Of a stretch of 38,238 bases of DNA, positions 31,994 through 38,238 are shown piece after piece. The stretch is taken from assembly GCA_035315065.1 (NCBI GenBank), contig DATFYM010000242.1:1-38238 (forward strand), in the 5' to 3' direction. The DNA comes from DATFYM01 sp035315065 (lineage in GTDB: Bacteria > Acidobacteriota > Terriglobia > UBA7540). Positions within the stretch are counted from its first letter, which is position 1. Each line of letters begins with the position of its first letter. Made by a program: the position numbers and the translations under genes. The notes beneath the pieces are model-generated. The model saw only the letters and a program-made list of their open reading frames with translations, was not told the DNA's origin and did no database searches.

Positions 31994-33439
31994 TCAGCTC
32001 GCGCCGCGGCCCAGCAGCACCACCGGGATGGTCTTGAGCATGATTTTCCAGTCGAGCGCGAGGGACCAGTTATCGATGTATTGGAGGTCGAGCTCCATCC
32101 AGCGTCGGAAGTTGAGCCGGCTGCGGCCTTCGAGCGCCCACAGGCAGGTGAGGCCGGGCGGCATGCGCAGGCGGCGCCGTTGCCAGCGCTCGTATTTCTC
32201 CACTTCTTCGGGCAGGGGCGGGCGCGGTCCGACGAACGACATATCGCCCCGGAGGATGTTGAACAACTGGGGCAGTTCGTCGAGGCTGAACTTGCGCATG
32301 AAGCGGCCGACGGTGGTGCAGCGTGGGTCGTTGCCGATCTTAAACACGGGACCATCCATCTCGTTCAGTGCTTCCAACTCTTCGCGCCGGAGGTCCGCAT
32401 CGGGTTGCATGGAGCGGAACTTGTAAACGGTGAATCTCCTGCCTCCCAGACCACAGCGCGTCTGGCGGTAGAAGACGGGTCCCTTCGAAGTCAGCTTGAT
32501 CAACAGCGCCAGGATGAGAAACAGGGGCGAGAGTACCAGGAGCAGCACCACGGCCATCAAGAAGTCGAGCAGCCGTTTGGCGAGCAACAGGGCCTCGTTT
32601 TCCGGCGCGGCGGAGAAGGTGAGCAGCGGCATGTCGCGCAGCCGCTCGAGCGTCACCTTGGAAATCAGGTGAGGGAAAAAACTCACCAGCACACGCGTCC
32701 TGACTCCTTCCTCTTCGCACACCAAGAAAGGGTCTCTCAGTTGGTCCATCTCGCCGCGGGTCACCGCAAAGATCACCTCGTCGATCACGTGGCGGCGCAG
32801 CAGGCCGGCGAGTTCGCTGAGGGGGTAAACGGGATAGGCGCGGCGGAGGCTTCTCTGGTCCACTTGCGATTGAAGCTGCGCGGGAGGATCGTCCCGCCGG
32901 GCATTGACCACGATAAAGCCTTGGAAGGCCATGCCGCGCGTCTCGTTGGACTCGATGGTGCGCGCGATTTCGATCGCCTCCGGTGTGTTCCCCACCAGCA
33001 GGAAGTGGCGGAATCCGCCCAGCGAGCGGCGCAGCGGACCGCCCAGACGGCGGGCGATGAGGCGCAGGAGAATCATCGCCAGAAGGTCTGTCACCACGTA
33101 AAGGCCCAACAGCAAACGGCTGATGTAGGCGAACTGGAAAGCAAAGGTGATGGCAAACAGAATCGTCGCGGAGACTGCCGCCACTTGGAGCAGGTCGGTA
33201 AAGGCGCGCCGCAGATCTTCCTCGCGGATGTCGCGATAGATCCCGGTAACGGTTCCCACGGTGATCCAGATCGCTACGGCTACGGGCACGATCCACAGGT
33301 AGTCGTAGGCTGGATAAAGGGGCCGCAGGCCGGGGAGCCGCGCGCGGACAGCGTGGGCCACCCAGAAACTGGCGAGCGACAACAAGGCGTCAGCCAGCAT
33401 GTAAAGCACACCGATCATCCGGTTGTGGCGCGAAAACAT
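31994..33439 (-). CDS. Polyprenyl-phosphate sugar-1-phosphate transferase (exopolysaccharide initiation)
   Basis: A 481-residue membrane protein of the WcaJ/PssY/EpsE type. It moves a hexose-1-phosphate from a nucleotide sugar to undecaprenyl phosphate at the inner membrane and so starts polysaccharide assembly. Four N-terminal membrane segments (about 10-130) are followed by a CoA-binding-like Rossmann domain (FRHFLLVGNTPEAIEIAR, FQGFIVV). The catalytic part starts after a further membrane segment (KRLLDFLMAVVLLLVLSPLF) with KGPVFYRQTRCG, YKFRSM, KFSLDELPQLFNILRGDMSFVGPRP and LRMPPGLTCLWALEGR, all hallmark motifs. It is encoded alone, convergent with the secreted protein and divergent from the glycosyltransferase. 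The sugar is not known. Confidence 0.95.
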   Translation of the reverse strand: MFSRHNRMIGVLYMLADALLSLASFWVAHAVRARLPGLRPLYPAYDYLWIVPVAVAIWITVGTVTGIYRDIREEDLRRAFTDLLQVAAVSATILFAITFAFQFAYISRLLLGLYVVTDLLAMILLRLIARRLGGPLRRSLGGFRHFLLVGNTPEAIEIARTIESNETRGMAFQGFIVVNARRDDPPAQLQSQVDQRSLRRAYPVYPLSELAGLLRRHVIDEVIFAVTRGEMDQLRDPFLVCEEEGVRTRVLVSFFPHLISKVTLERLRDMPLLTFSAAPENEALLLAKRLLDFLMAVVLLLVLSPLFLILALLIKLTSKGPVFYRQTRCGLGGRRFTVYKFRSMQPDADLRREELEALNEMDGPVFKIGNDPRCTTVGRFMRKFSLDELPQLFNILRGDMSFVGPRPPLPEEVEKYERWQRRRLRMPPGLTCLWALEGRSRLNFRRWMELDLQYIDNWSLALDWKIMLKTIPVVLLGRGAS

Positions 33440-33465
33440 CCTACTGCCTCGGTTCGACGTCGCTT

Positions 33466-33569
33466 GGTAGCGCGGGCGTCCCGCCCGCTCAGCGCATGGC
33501 TAGCGTCGACTGGTCAGCGGCTAGGACCGCTAGCCACTTCCTAAGAGCGGGCGGGCCGCCCGCGCTCCC
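33466..33569. repeat. GC-rich foldback repeat, GCGGGCGTCCCGCCCGC family copy 2
   Basis: GGTAGCGCGGGCGTCCCGCC with CGCTC opposes GAGCGGGCGGGCCGCCCGCG with CTCCC. An inner pair GCTAGCGTCG and CGGCTAGGACCGCTAGCC lies in the loop. It shares its arm with 26102. It lies upstream of the sugar transferase start, in the divergent gap before the glycosyltransferase. Confidence 0.8.
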
Positions 33570-33690
33570 AGGTCGAATTAGGACAATACCTGGGTCGACG
33601 CTCTATGTTATCAGGAAGAGTCTGGAAGCGTAGAATGATGAATGATGAAATGAACACAAAACGGACCATCTTAGATTTGAGGGTGTTTCG

Positions 33691-34962
33691 CTGGCGATAA
33701 GAGTCTTTGAGGTTCTGGCGATCCTGCTGCTGATTCAGAGCCTGGTCTCGCTGCGCAGCGGGTTCAGCTACGTGCGCTACTTGCGGGCCAGCTTGCGGCG
33801 CGACCCGGGCGACTACCGGCCACGCGCGGCGGTGATCATTCCGGTGAAAGGTATCGACGCCGGCTTCAACCTCCACGTCGCTGCTTTCCTCGCGCAGGAT
33901 TACCCGACCTATCAATTGATCTTTGTCGTAGCGTCGCGTGAGGATCCCGCCCACGAACTCCTGATCCAGCTCATCGCGGCGCGGCCCCCCAGCAGTCAAA
34001 CTAAGAGTCTCACCCCACAGGGCTCAGGGGACCCAGAACTAAGGGCGACCGTGGTGGTGGCCGGCTATTCGGACTCGCGCGGGGAGAAAGTGCAGAACCT
34101 TCTGCGAGGGCTTGCCGAGGTCAGTCGTGAAATCGAAGTGTTGGTGTTCGCGGATATCGATGCGCGGCCCAAAGTCGACTGGCTGCGCTCGCTGGTGGCT
34201 CCGCTCGCTGACCCCGCCGTGATGGTCAGCACCGGCTTTCGCTGGTACCTGCCGGGCCGCGGTTTCACCGTGCGCCTGCGCGCCGCCTGGGACACCACCG
34301 TGGCAACCATGCTCGGCGATCACGGCCAGAACTTCGCCTGGGGTGGATCGATGGCGATCCGCACCGCGGACTTCCAGCGCCTTCGGATCGCCCAGGACTA
34401 TTGGGCCCGTACGGTGAGCGACGATTACGCGCTCACGCGCGCGGTGCGCGATGCGCAGGGCAAGATCCGCTTCGAGCCGCGCTGCCTGGTGGCGTCGTGC
34501 GAAGATTCGAGCTTTGGCGATTTTTTCCGTTGGGCCACGCGCCAAGTCGTTTTGACGCGAGTCTACAACGTGCGGCTGTGGCGGATGGGCTTTGCTTCCT
34601 ACGTGCTCTACGCGGCCCCGTTTCTGCTCGGCTTGGCGCTGATCGTTTGGCCCTCGTTCCTTTCTCCCGCATCTTCCCCCACAACCGTCCGTGCCGGCGT
34701 GCTGGCGACGCTGACCCTGATCCTCGCGTTCGGCATGGCGAAGGCGGCAACCCGCACCGTCGTGGCGCGGGAGTTGTTTCCCGAAGAGCGCGAAACGCTG
34801 GCGCGATACGGTTCCTGTTACTGGCGGTTGTCGATCCTGGTTCCGTGGATCATGCTGGCCAACTTTCTGGTGTCGGCATTCTCCCGGCGCATCGAATGGC
34901 GCGGCGTGGCTTACGATTTGCGGTCGAGCGGGCAGGTCAGGATCGTGAGGCGCAGCGGGTAG
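33691..34962 (+). CDS. Glycosyltransferase family 2, ceramide-glucosyltransferase-like
   Basis: A membrane glycosyltransferase. The frame is safe from GTG 33772 (396 residues), but coding sense continues upstream as a hydrophobic segment (IRVFEVLAILLLIQSLVSL) that fits the N-terminal membrane anchor of the family. The only start-like codon there is CTG 33691, preceded by GAGGGTG; no ATG, GTG or TTG is in frame back to a stop at 33646. The catalytic part has AAVIIPVKG, QDYPTYQLIFVV, VFADIDARPKVDWL (DxD-type), FAWGGSMAIR, VSDDYALTRAVR and RWATRQ (RxxRW-type). Three to four C-terminal membrane segments follow. The acceptor may be a lipid. It may work with the sugar transferase nearby. Confidence 0.85.
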   Translation: MAIRVFEVLAILLLIQSLVSLRSGFSYVRYLRASLRRDPGDYRPRAAVIIPVKGIDAGFNLHVAAFLAQDYPTYQLIFVVASREDPAHELLIQLIAARPPSSQTKSLTPQGSGDPELRATVVVAGYSDSRGEKVQNLLRGLAEVSREIEVLVFADIDARPKVDWLRSLVAPLADPAVMVSTGFRWYLPGRGFTVRLRAAWDTTVATMLGDHGQNFAWGGSMAIRTADFQRLRIAQDYWARTVSDDYALTRAVRDAQGKIRFEPRCLVASCEDSSFGDFFRWATRQVVLTRVYNVRLWRMGFASYVLYAAPFLLGLALIVWPSFLSPASSPTTVRAGVLATLTLILAFGMAKAATRTVVARELFPEERETLARYGSCYWRLSILVPWIMLANFLVSAFSRRIEWRGVAYDLRSSGQVRIVRRSG

Positions 34963-35010
34963 CGAAAGAGGCGCAACGAGATGGCTGGGTGAACCCTTCT
35001 CGACAGTAGC

Positions 35011-35574
35011 TCAGACTCCCGAATCGGGTGGGCGATCCGGAGTTTTCGTCTTCCAGCTCAGCCACAGGACCACGGCAATCATGCCGAGCCAGCCCAGCAG
35101 CCGGACGACGGTGGCAATCTTCGTGTCGTATTCCAGCACGCCCATTTGCGAAAACATGCTGAACCAATCGTGCTCCGCCAAATCCGGGTCGCCCACCGTA
35201 ACGTATTGCAGTTCCATCCGGCGCGAATCCGCCATGTAGGTGGCGACATTCAGGAAGTTCTCAAAAAAGAAGAAGGAGCAAAACGCTACGCCGGTGGGCT
35301 GGCGCTGAAATGCGAAATAGATGGCCAAGAGCAGTGGCACACCCAATTGAAGGATTGTCCCACCCGCCACCATCAGGGTATGGCCGAAGTAGCTGAAGAG
35401 CAGGTGCCCGCCCTCGTGGATGGGCAGGAAAACGTAATCAATGAGCAGAGTCCCGGTCCTATTATTTAGGGCATAGAGAAGAAAGATGGCGTAAAAAACC
35501 AGCCAGCCGATGCGCGCGGGCTTCGAGACCGGCGACCAATCCTCGCGCAGCGGCTCAAGAAACTCCCAGTCCAT
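35011..35574 (-). CDS. Membrane protein with HEGGH motif
   Basis: About 187 residues from ATG 35574 (the frame opens 12 bp earlier). There are four to five membrane segments: IGWLVFYAIFLLYAL, the segment around LLIDYVFLPIHEGGHLLF, LQLGVPLLLAIYFAF, and a C-terminal LLGWLGMIAVVLWLSW. HEGGH near residue 55-60, next to a membrane segment, is an HExxH zinc-site pattern that recalls site-2 proteases (M50). The second metal ligand motif of M50 (N/D-x-x-PG) is not seen. It could be an inactive or distant relative. It is convergent with the GT2 gene and divergent from the methyltransferase. Confidence 0.7.
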   Translation of the reverse strand: MDWEFLEPLREDWSPVSKPARIGWLVFYAIFLLYALNNRTGTLLIDYVFLPIHEGGHLLFSYFGHTLMVAGGTILQLGVPLLLAIYFAFQRQPTGVAFCSFFFFENFLNVATYMADSRRMELQYVTVGDPDLAEHDWFSMFSQMGVLEYDTKIATVVRLLGWLGMIAVVLWLSWKTKTPDRPPDSGV

Positions 35575-35685
35575 CGGACCATCCACCCGTTCAATTGGAG
35601 CGACGATTCCGCGTCGTGCCTAAACAGTAAGAGACTGGCATGGTATTAGATCGCGGGCATCGTGGGTTATACTGATAAGTGAATT

Positions 35686-36273
35686 ATGCCTTCCTCTCCC
35701 GACTCGGATGTAAAACGGTTCGACCGGTGGGCAGCAACCTACGATCAATCGGTCCTGCAACGATGGTTTTTTGGGCCCATTCACTCCAGAATGCTCGACC
35801 TCCTTGTGCAAGAACTAAAGGACCCGCCGCGTTGTATTATTGATGTCGGTTGCGGAACGGGCCGCTTGCTGCGAGCCGCATCGGCCCGTTGGCCAGAGGC
35901 CCAGTTATTTGGCGTCGATCCAGCCGAACAAATGGTCTTACAGGCCCGCCGGCTGAATCCCAACGCTACCTTTAAGATTGGATCGGCTGAGCTGCTTCCT
36001 TTTTCTGACCAAACGGCCGACTTGGTTTTGACCAGCTTAGCGTTTCACCATTGGGCCAGCCAAAACCAGGGCCTGCAAGAAATTGCCAGAGTGCTTCGCC
36101 CCGGAGGATGGTTCTGTCTCGCCGACCACACAATACTACCTACGAAACTGCTGGGTGAGAGGGTCAAGAGCCGTAATCAGATTCGAGCGTTAACAAGCGG
36201 TGCCGGCCTCGTCGTTCGGCAGCATCAAGGGTTAGCAATGCGATTCGTTCTTATCACCCTGGCACAGAAATGA
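35686..36273 (+). CDS. Class I SAM-dependent methyltransferase, UbiE-like
   Basis: A 195-residue cytosolic enzyme. After DRWAATYDQSV comes motif I (IIDVGCGTGRLL), the acidic end of strand 2 (LFGVDPAEQMV), motif post-II (AELLPFSDQTADLVLTSLAFHHW) and motif III (RVLRPGGWFCLAD). This is a standard Methyltransf_11/UbiE-type fold. No membrane segment or substrate domain is seen. Its codons look more AT-rich than the neighbours (for example CGTTGTATTATTGATGTCGG), which may hint at transfer. There is no good ribosome binding site before the ATG. The methyl acceptor is unknown. Confidence 0.9.
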   Translation: MPSSPDSDVKRFDRWAATYDQSVLQRWFFGPIHSRMLDLLVQELKDPPRCIIDVGCGTGRLLRAASARWPEAQLFGVDPAEQMVLQARRLNPNATFKIGSAELLPFSDQTADLVLTSLAFHHWASQNQGLQEIARVLRPGGWFCLADHTILPTKLLGERVKSRNQIRALTSGAGLVVRQHQGLAMRFVLITLAQK

Positions 36274-36624
36274 CTGTCGCGCCCTTGGCGGGAGGGCACA
36301 GACTGCCGATTTGTGCCGCCTGTCAGTCCAGGAACTCGCAACCGCATTGATCCGGTGGGATTCAGGGACGCCAGATTGCCGGGATTGCGCCAGCGATCAC
36401 TGACGGACGAGCCATTCAGTTTACGCAAGAGGGTTGTGGGAATCACTGATCAATTCGTTCGCGAGAACCCTGCTCACCTGCTGCCTTGCGCACCCCCTTC
36501 TCCTCAAGGGGGATGGAAGAAGAATCCTTAGTTACAGCGACTTTTGGCAACAAGAATGGCAGGGCAATGGTGACGGGTTCAGCCGGAAAGAAAGACGACA
36601 GTGTGCCGCGCGTGCCCAGGCAAC
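36274..36624. other. Gap without a recognised gene
   Basis: This 350-bp stretch lies between convergent genes. The only clear structure is a hairpin at 36489-36508, CCCCCTT-CTCCTC-AAGGGGG (a 7-bp stem), which may act as a terminator for one or both genes. No open frame with coding character was seen. Confidence 0.5.
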
Positions 36625-37473
36625 TCACGCGTGCACCTTGCGAAAGGCCGCGAGGCAGCGCTCGGCGGTTTCCAGTTCGGGATAGTCGCTGCCTTCCTGC
36701 TCGATCAGGTAAAACTCAACTCCTCCGGTGCTTTCGGCGGCGGCAAGCAACTTCTTCCATGGTGCCACCCCTTCTCCGAATAGCACCTTGTATCCCTTTT
36801 CGGGCGACCACTCCTTGAGGTGCAGGGAGCGGATGCGGCCGGGGTTACTCTCGATCCACGCGACCGGATCGCTGCCGGCTTCGAGACAAGTGCCGACGTC
36901 GAGTTGCAGCATGATGCTCTTCGCCGTGTTGGCGGCAATCACCTCGAGGGGCTTCTGTCCTTCCACCGGTCTCCACTCCACATCGTGGTTGTGATAGCCG
37001 GCGTGCAAGCCTTGGCCAGCCATCGTCTCGTCGGCCTTGTTCAGCGTCTCCGCCACCCGCTTCCAGGCATCGATGCTGCTGAGGTCGCCCGCGGAAGCCA
37101 GTACGATGTACCTTGCACCCAGGATATGGTTCAGATCGATGGCCTTGCCGATTCCAGTAGGGCTGAACGATTCGAGGTCGTTGTGGGTGGAGTAGCAGTG
37201 GATTCCCAAATCGTCCAACTCGCGGCGGACTTGTTTGGCCTCATCTTGTGTCCACCGATAGTAGGGCGAAAAAAACTCGACACAGTCATAGCCCATCTTG
37301 GCCACAGCCCGCACCGTCCCGCTCAGGTCCTTCTGCAAGGCGCCACGGACCGAATAAAGTTCGAGGCCTATGGGGATGTGATCCGCGGCCGGTGTCGTCG
37401 TCGCGACTCCAAGCGGCGCTACGGCAATAAGGGAGAGAAACGAACGGCGAGAAAGAGCAAATTGTTCATTCAT
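36625..37473 (-). CDS. Tat-exported xylose isomerase-like TIM-barrel protein
   Basis: About 282 residues from ATG 37473 (GTG 37482 is possible). The N-terminus has a twin-arginine signal (LSRRSFLSLIAVAPLGVA), so it should be folded before export to the periplasm. The body is an AP-endonuclease-2 / xylose isomerase-like barrel of the sugar phosphate isomerase/epimerase group: GLELYSVRGALQKDL, GYDCVEFFSPYY, YIVLASAG, LHAGYHNHDVEW, IMLQLDVGTC, IRSLHLKEW and EFYLIEQE. The Glu, Asp and His residues in these strand ends are the usual divalent metal ligands. The substrate is probably a sugar or inositol derivative. It is a single gene between gaps. Confidence 0.9.
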   Translation of the reverse strand: MNEQFALSRRSFLSLIAVAPLGVATTTPAADHIPIGLELYSVRGALQKDLSGTVRAVAKMGYDCVEFFSPYYRWTQDEAKQVRRELDDLGIHCYSTHNDLESFSPTGIGKAIDLNHILGARYIVLASAGDLSSIDAWKRVAETLNKADETMAGQGLHAGYHNHDVEWRPVEGQKPLEVIAANTAKSIMLQLDVGTCLEAGSDPVAWIESNPGRIRSLHLKEWSPEKGYKVLFGEGVAPWKKLLAAAESTGGVEFYLIEQEGSDYPELETAERCLAAFRKVHA

Positions 37474-37530
37474 ATTTGACACGATATACCTGCGTGGCGT
37501 CGGGCGCGACCAAAAGAGACTCGAAAGTTC

Positions 37531-37609
37531 GGCTCTCAGCAGTCAGCTATCAGCTTTCAGCAAGAACAGAACCTTCTTGCTGATGGCTGAAAGCTGAGAG
37601 CTGATGGCG
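37531..37609. repeat. Foldback heptamer repeat (TCAGCTA family), copy 2
   Basis: GGCTCTCAGCAGTCAGCTAT, CAGCTTTCAGCAAGAA opposes TTCTTGCTGATGGCTGAAAG, CTGAGAGCTG with an 8-bp loop. It is very similar to 24295-24360 and lies 8 bp before the stop of the zinc-ribbon gene, between that gene and the start of the TIM-barrel gene. Confidence 0.85.
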
Positions 37610-37617
37610 GTTCTCCA

Positions 37618-37980
37618 TTACGCACTCCCCCGCGGAGGGCGCGTTTGGTGGCGTGTGATGTAGCGAGCAGCTTTCGCGGAACGCTTCTTTTTGGGAGCGG
37701 GCGGCGCCTCCGCTTTGGCTTCAACGACGGGCTCGGCGACTGGAGGGGATGGCGCCGATTTGGCGAGTACCTGATCAAACAGGTGGGCGCGCGTGCCGGC
37801 TTTCTTCTTCTTCTCCGGCACTTCGCTGTTGCGGTAGGGGTGCTCGTTATGACACGTCTCACACACCACTTTGACCACTTTGCCGTTCACCATGCTGGCT
37901 ACTGCATGGTTAAGTAAAAGGCGGCACCGCGTGCAGTAGTCGTCGATCAGGTCGCCGAGGCGGTATACTGGCTCGCTCAT
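37618..37980 (-). CDS. Small zinc-ribbon-like protein with basic tail
   Basis: A 120-residue soluble protein. The N-terminal half has two Cys pairs, CTRC near residue 16 and CETC near 41, separated by HAVASMVNGKVVKVV. This is a likely zinc ribbon. The C-terminal half is Lys/Ala/Pro-rich (EKKKKAGTR, PAPKKKRSAKAARY) and may bind nucleic acid. ATG 37980 is chosen over the frame start at 38004 because MSEPVYRLGDLIDDYC begins directly before the ribbon; no strong ribosome binding site is seen. I recognise no family name. The function is unknown. Confidence 0.7.
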   Translation of the reverse strand: MSEPVYRLGDLIDDYCTRCRLLLNHAVASMVNGKVVKVVCETCHNEHPYRNSEVPEKKKKAGTRAHLFDQVLAKSAPSPPVAEPVVEAKAEAPPAPKKKRSAKAARYITRHQTRPPRGSA

Positions 37981-38078
37981 GTTGAGTCCCTCAACCCAAG
38001 TCACTTGCAGGGGATCTGACAGGCTCGGCGATTATAACCGACATGGGGGTAAAATGGAACGGGTCGGATGAAGAAACG

Positions 38079-38097
38079 ATGAATTATGAATGATGAA
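38079..38097. repeat. ATGAATT heptamer tract
   Basis: A short tract of ATGAATT/ATGATGA type lies directly inside the right terminal repeat and mirrors 142-168. Confidence 0.6.
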
Positions 38098-38238
38098 CAC
38101 TGCTGTCCAAAACAGGACAGGGTTGTAACAGCCCCCATTGATAACGTGGGGCTTGCACACTGAAGATTAGCATTTTTAGGTTGAGGTCTGCTTGCATGTT
38201 TGAGAAGTCTCCTGTCCAAATCCCGGCAGCGACAGAGC
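38098..38238. repeat. Right copy of 141-bp terminal inverted repeat
   Basis: An exact reverse complement of 1-141. The hairpin CTGTCC-TGTTTT-GGACAG of the left copy lies here at 38102-38119 on the other strand. The outermost bases are GACAGAGC. See the left copy for interpretation. Confidence 0.9.

Noticed and set aside
31991..33544. 517-codon plus-strand frame opposite the sugar transferase
   Set aside because: The composition is His/Gln/Glu-rich shadow sequence. The minus strand has all transferase motifs.
29613..34962. Hopanoid genes (HpnH-like radical SAM and HpnI-like glycosyltransferase)
   Set aside because: The radical SAM cysteine context CNVDCHYCW is unlike HpnH, and no squalene-hopene cyclase or other hpn gene is nearby.
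36274..36624. A tRNA or small RNA in the gap after the methyltransferase
   Set aside because: No cloverleaf or conserved tRNA words were found. Only one simple hairpin is visible.
1..38238. The window could be a complete linear replicon with terminal inverted repeats
   Set aside because: The repeat length equals a common assembler k-mer, the genes are ordinary chromosomal ones, and no replication or telomere-resolution gene is present.

Overview
The window is GC-rich bacterial chromosomal DNA holding about 35 genes. No rRNA or tRNA gene, phage module, plasmid replication gene, CRISPR array or transposase was seen. The best lineage guess is Acidobacteriota. This rests on an ADOP-type (acidobacterial duplicated orphan permease) remnant, a PadR regulator of the kind found with such permeases, several small conserved hypotheticals, and unusual stuttering intergenic repeats. 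No marker gene is present, so the assignment is an inference.

Layout. 0-5 kb, minus strand: a small membrane protein with thiE, then a DUF4157 protein with an aldo/keto reductase, then a VOC-fold protein. 5-13.3 kb, minus strand: a signalling block. It holds a very large MASE1/7xPAS NarX-type histidine kinase overlapping its NarL-type regulator, a membrane-anchored unknown, a lone receiver domain, an HPt-like protein without its histidine, a STAS-like protein and a small zinc-finger protein. 13.3-15.7 kb: a MITE-like element and a repeated, frameshifted hypothetical gene. 15.8-20.8 kb: an ADOP remnant, a secreted protein, a PadR operon and two further unknowns. 21-24.8 kb: argR-argG-argH and a double-ACT protein. 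25-29 kb, minus strand: a PilZ protein, a DCC/lipase-maturation-factor fusion, a small protein and a deletion derivative of the 13.5-15.7 kb unit. 29.6-38 kb: a radical SAM protein, a secreted protein, an exopolysaccharide-type sugar transferase, a GT2 glycosyltransferase, a membrane HEGGH protein, a methyltransferase, a Tat-exported TIM-barrel protein and a zinc-ribbon protein.

Functional links. argG and argH overlap by 4 bp and follow argR, which gives a compact end-of-pathway arginine unit. Kinase and regulator are translationally coupled and should form a two-component pair. padR is coupled to a membrane protein and has a perfect 26-bp dyad at its own promoter. The glycosyltransferases and radical SAM gene suggest envelope or exopolysaccharide work, but they are not in one operon.

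The most unusual layer is non-coding. Many gene boundaries carry degenerate tandem repeats. The unit differs from site to site, but the period is 7 bp almost everywhere, and two arms are often placed as an inverted pair around a loop. At least two such tracts lie inside coding genes in frame, and one forms the 3' end of a gene. A 2.2-kb unit (promoter, hypothetical ORF, tail) at 13.49-15.70 kb has an internally deleted relative at 28.96-29.39 kb. The window also begins and ends with the same 141-bp sequence in inverted orientation. That is probably a multi-copy repeat at which an assembler stopped.
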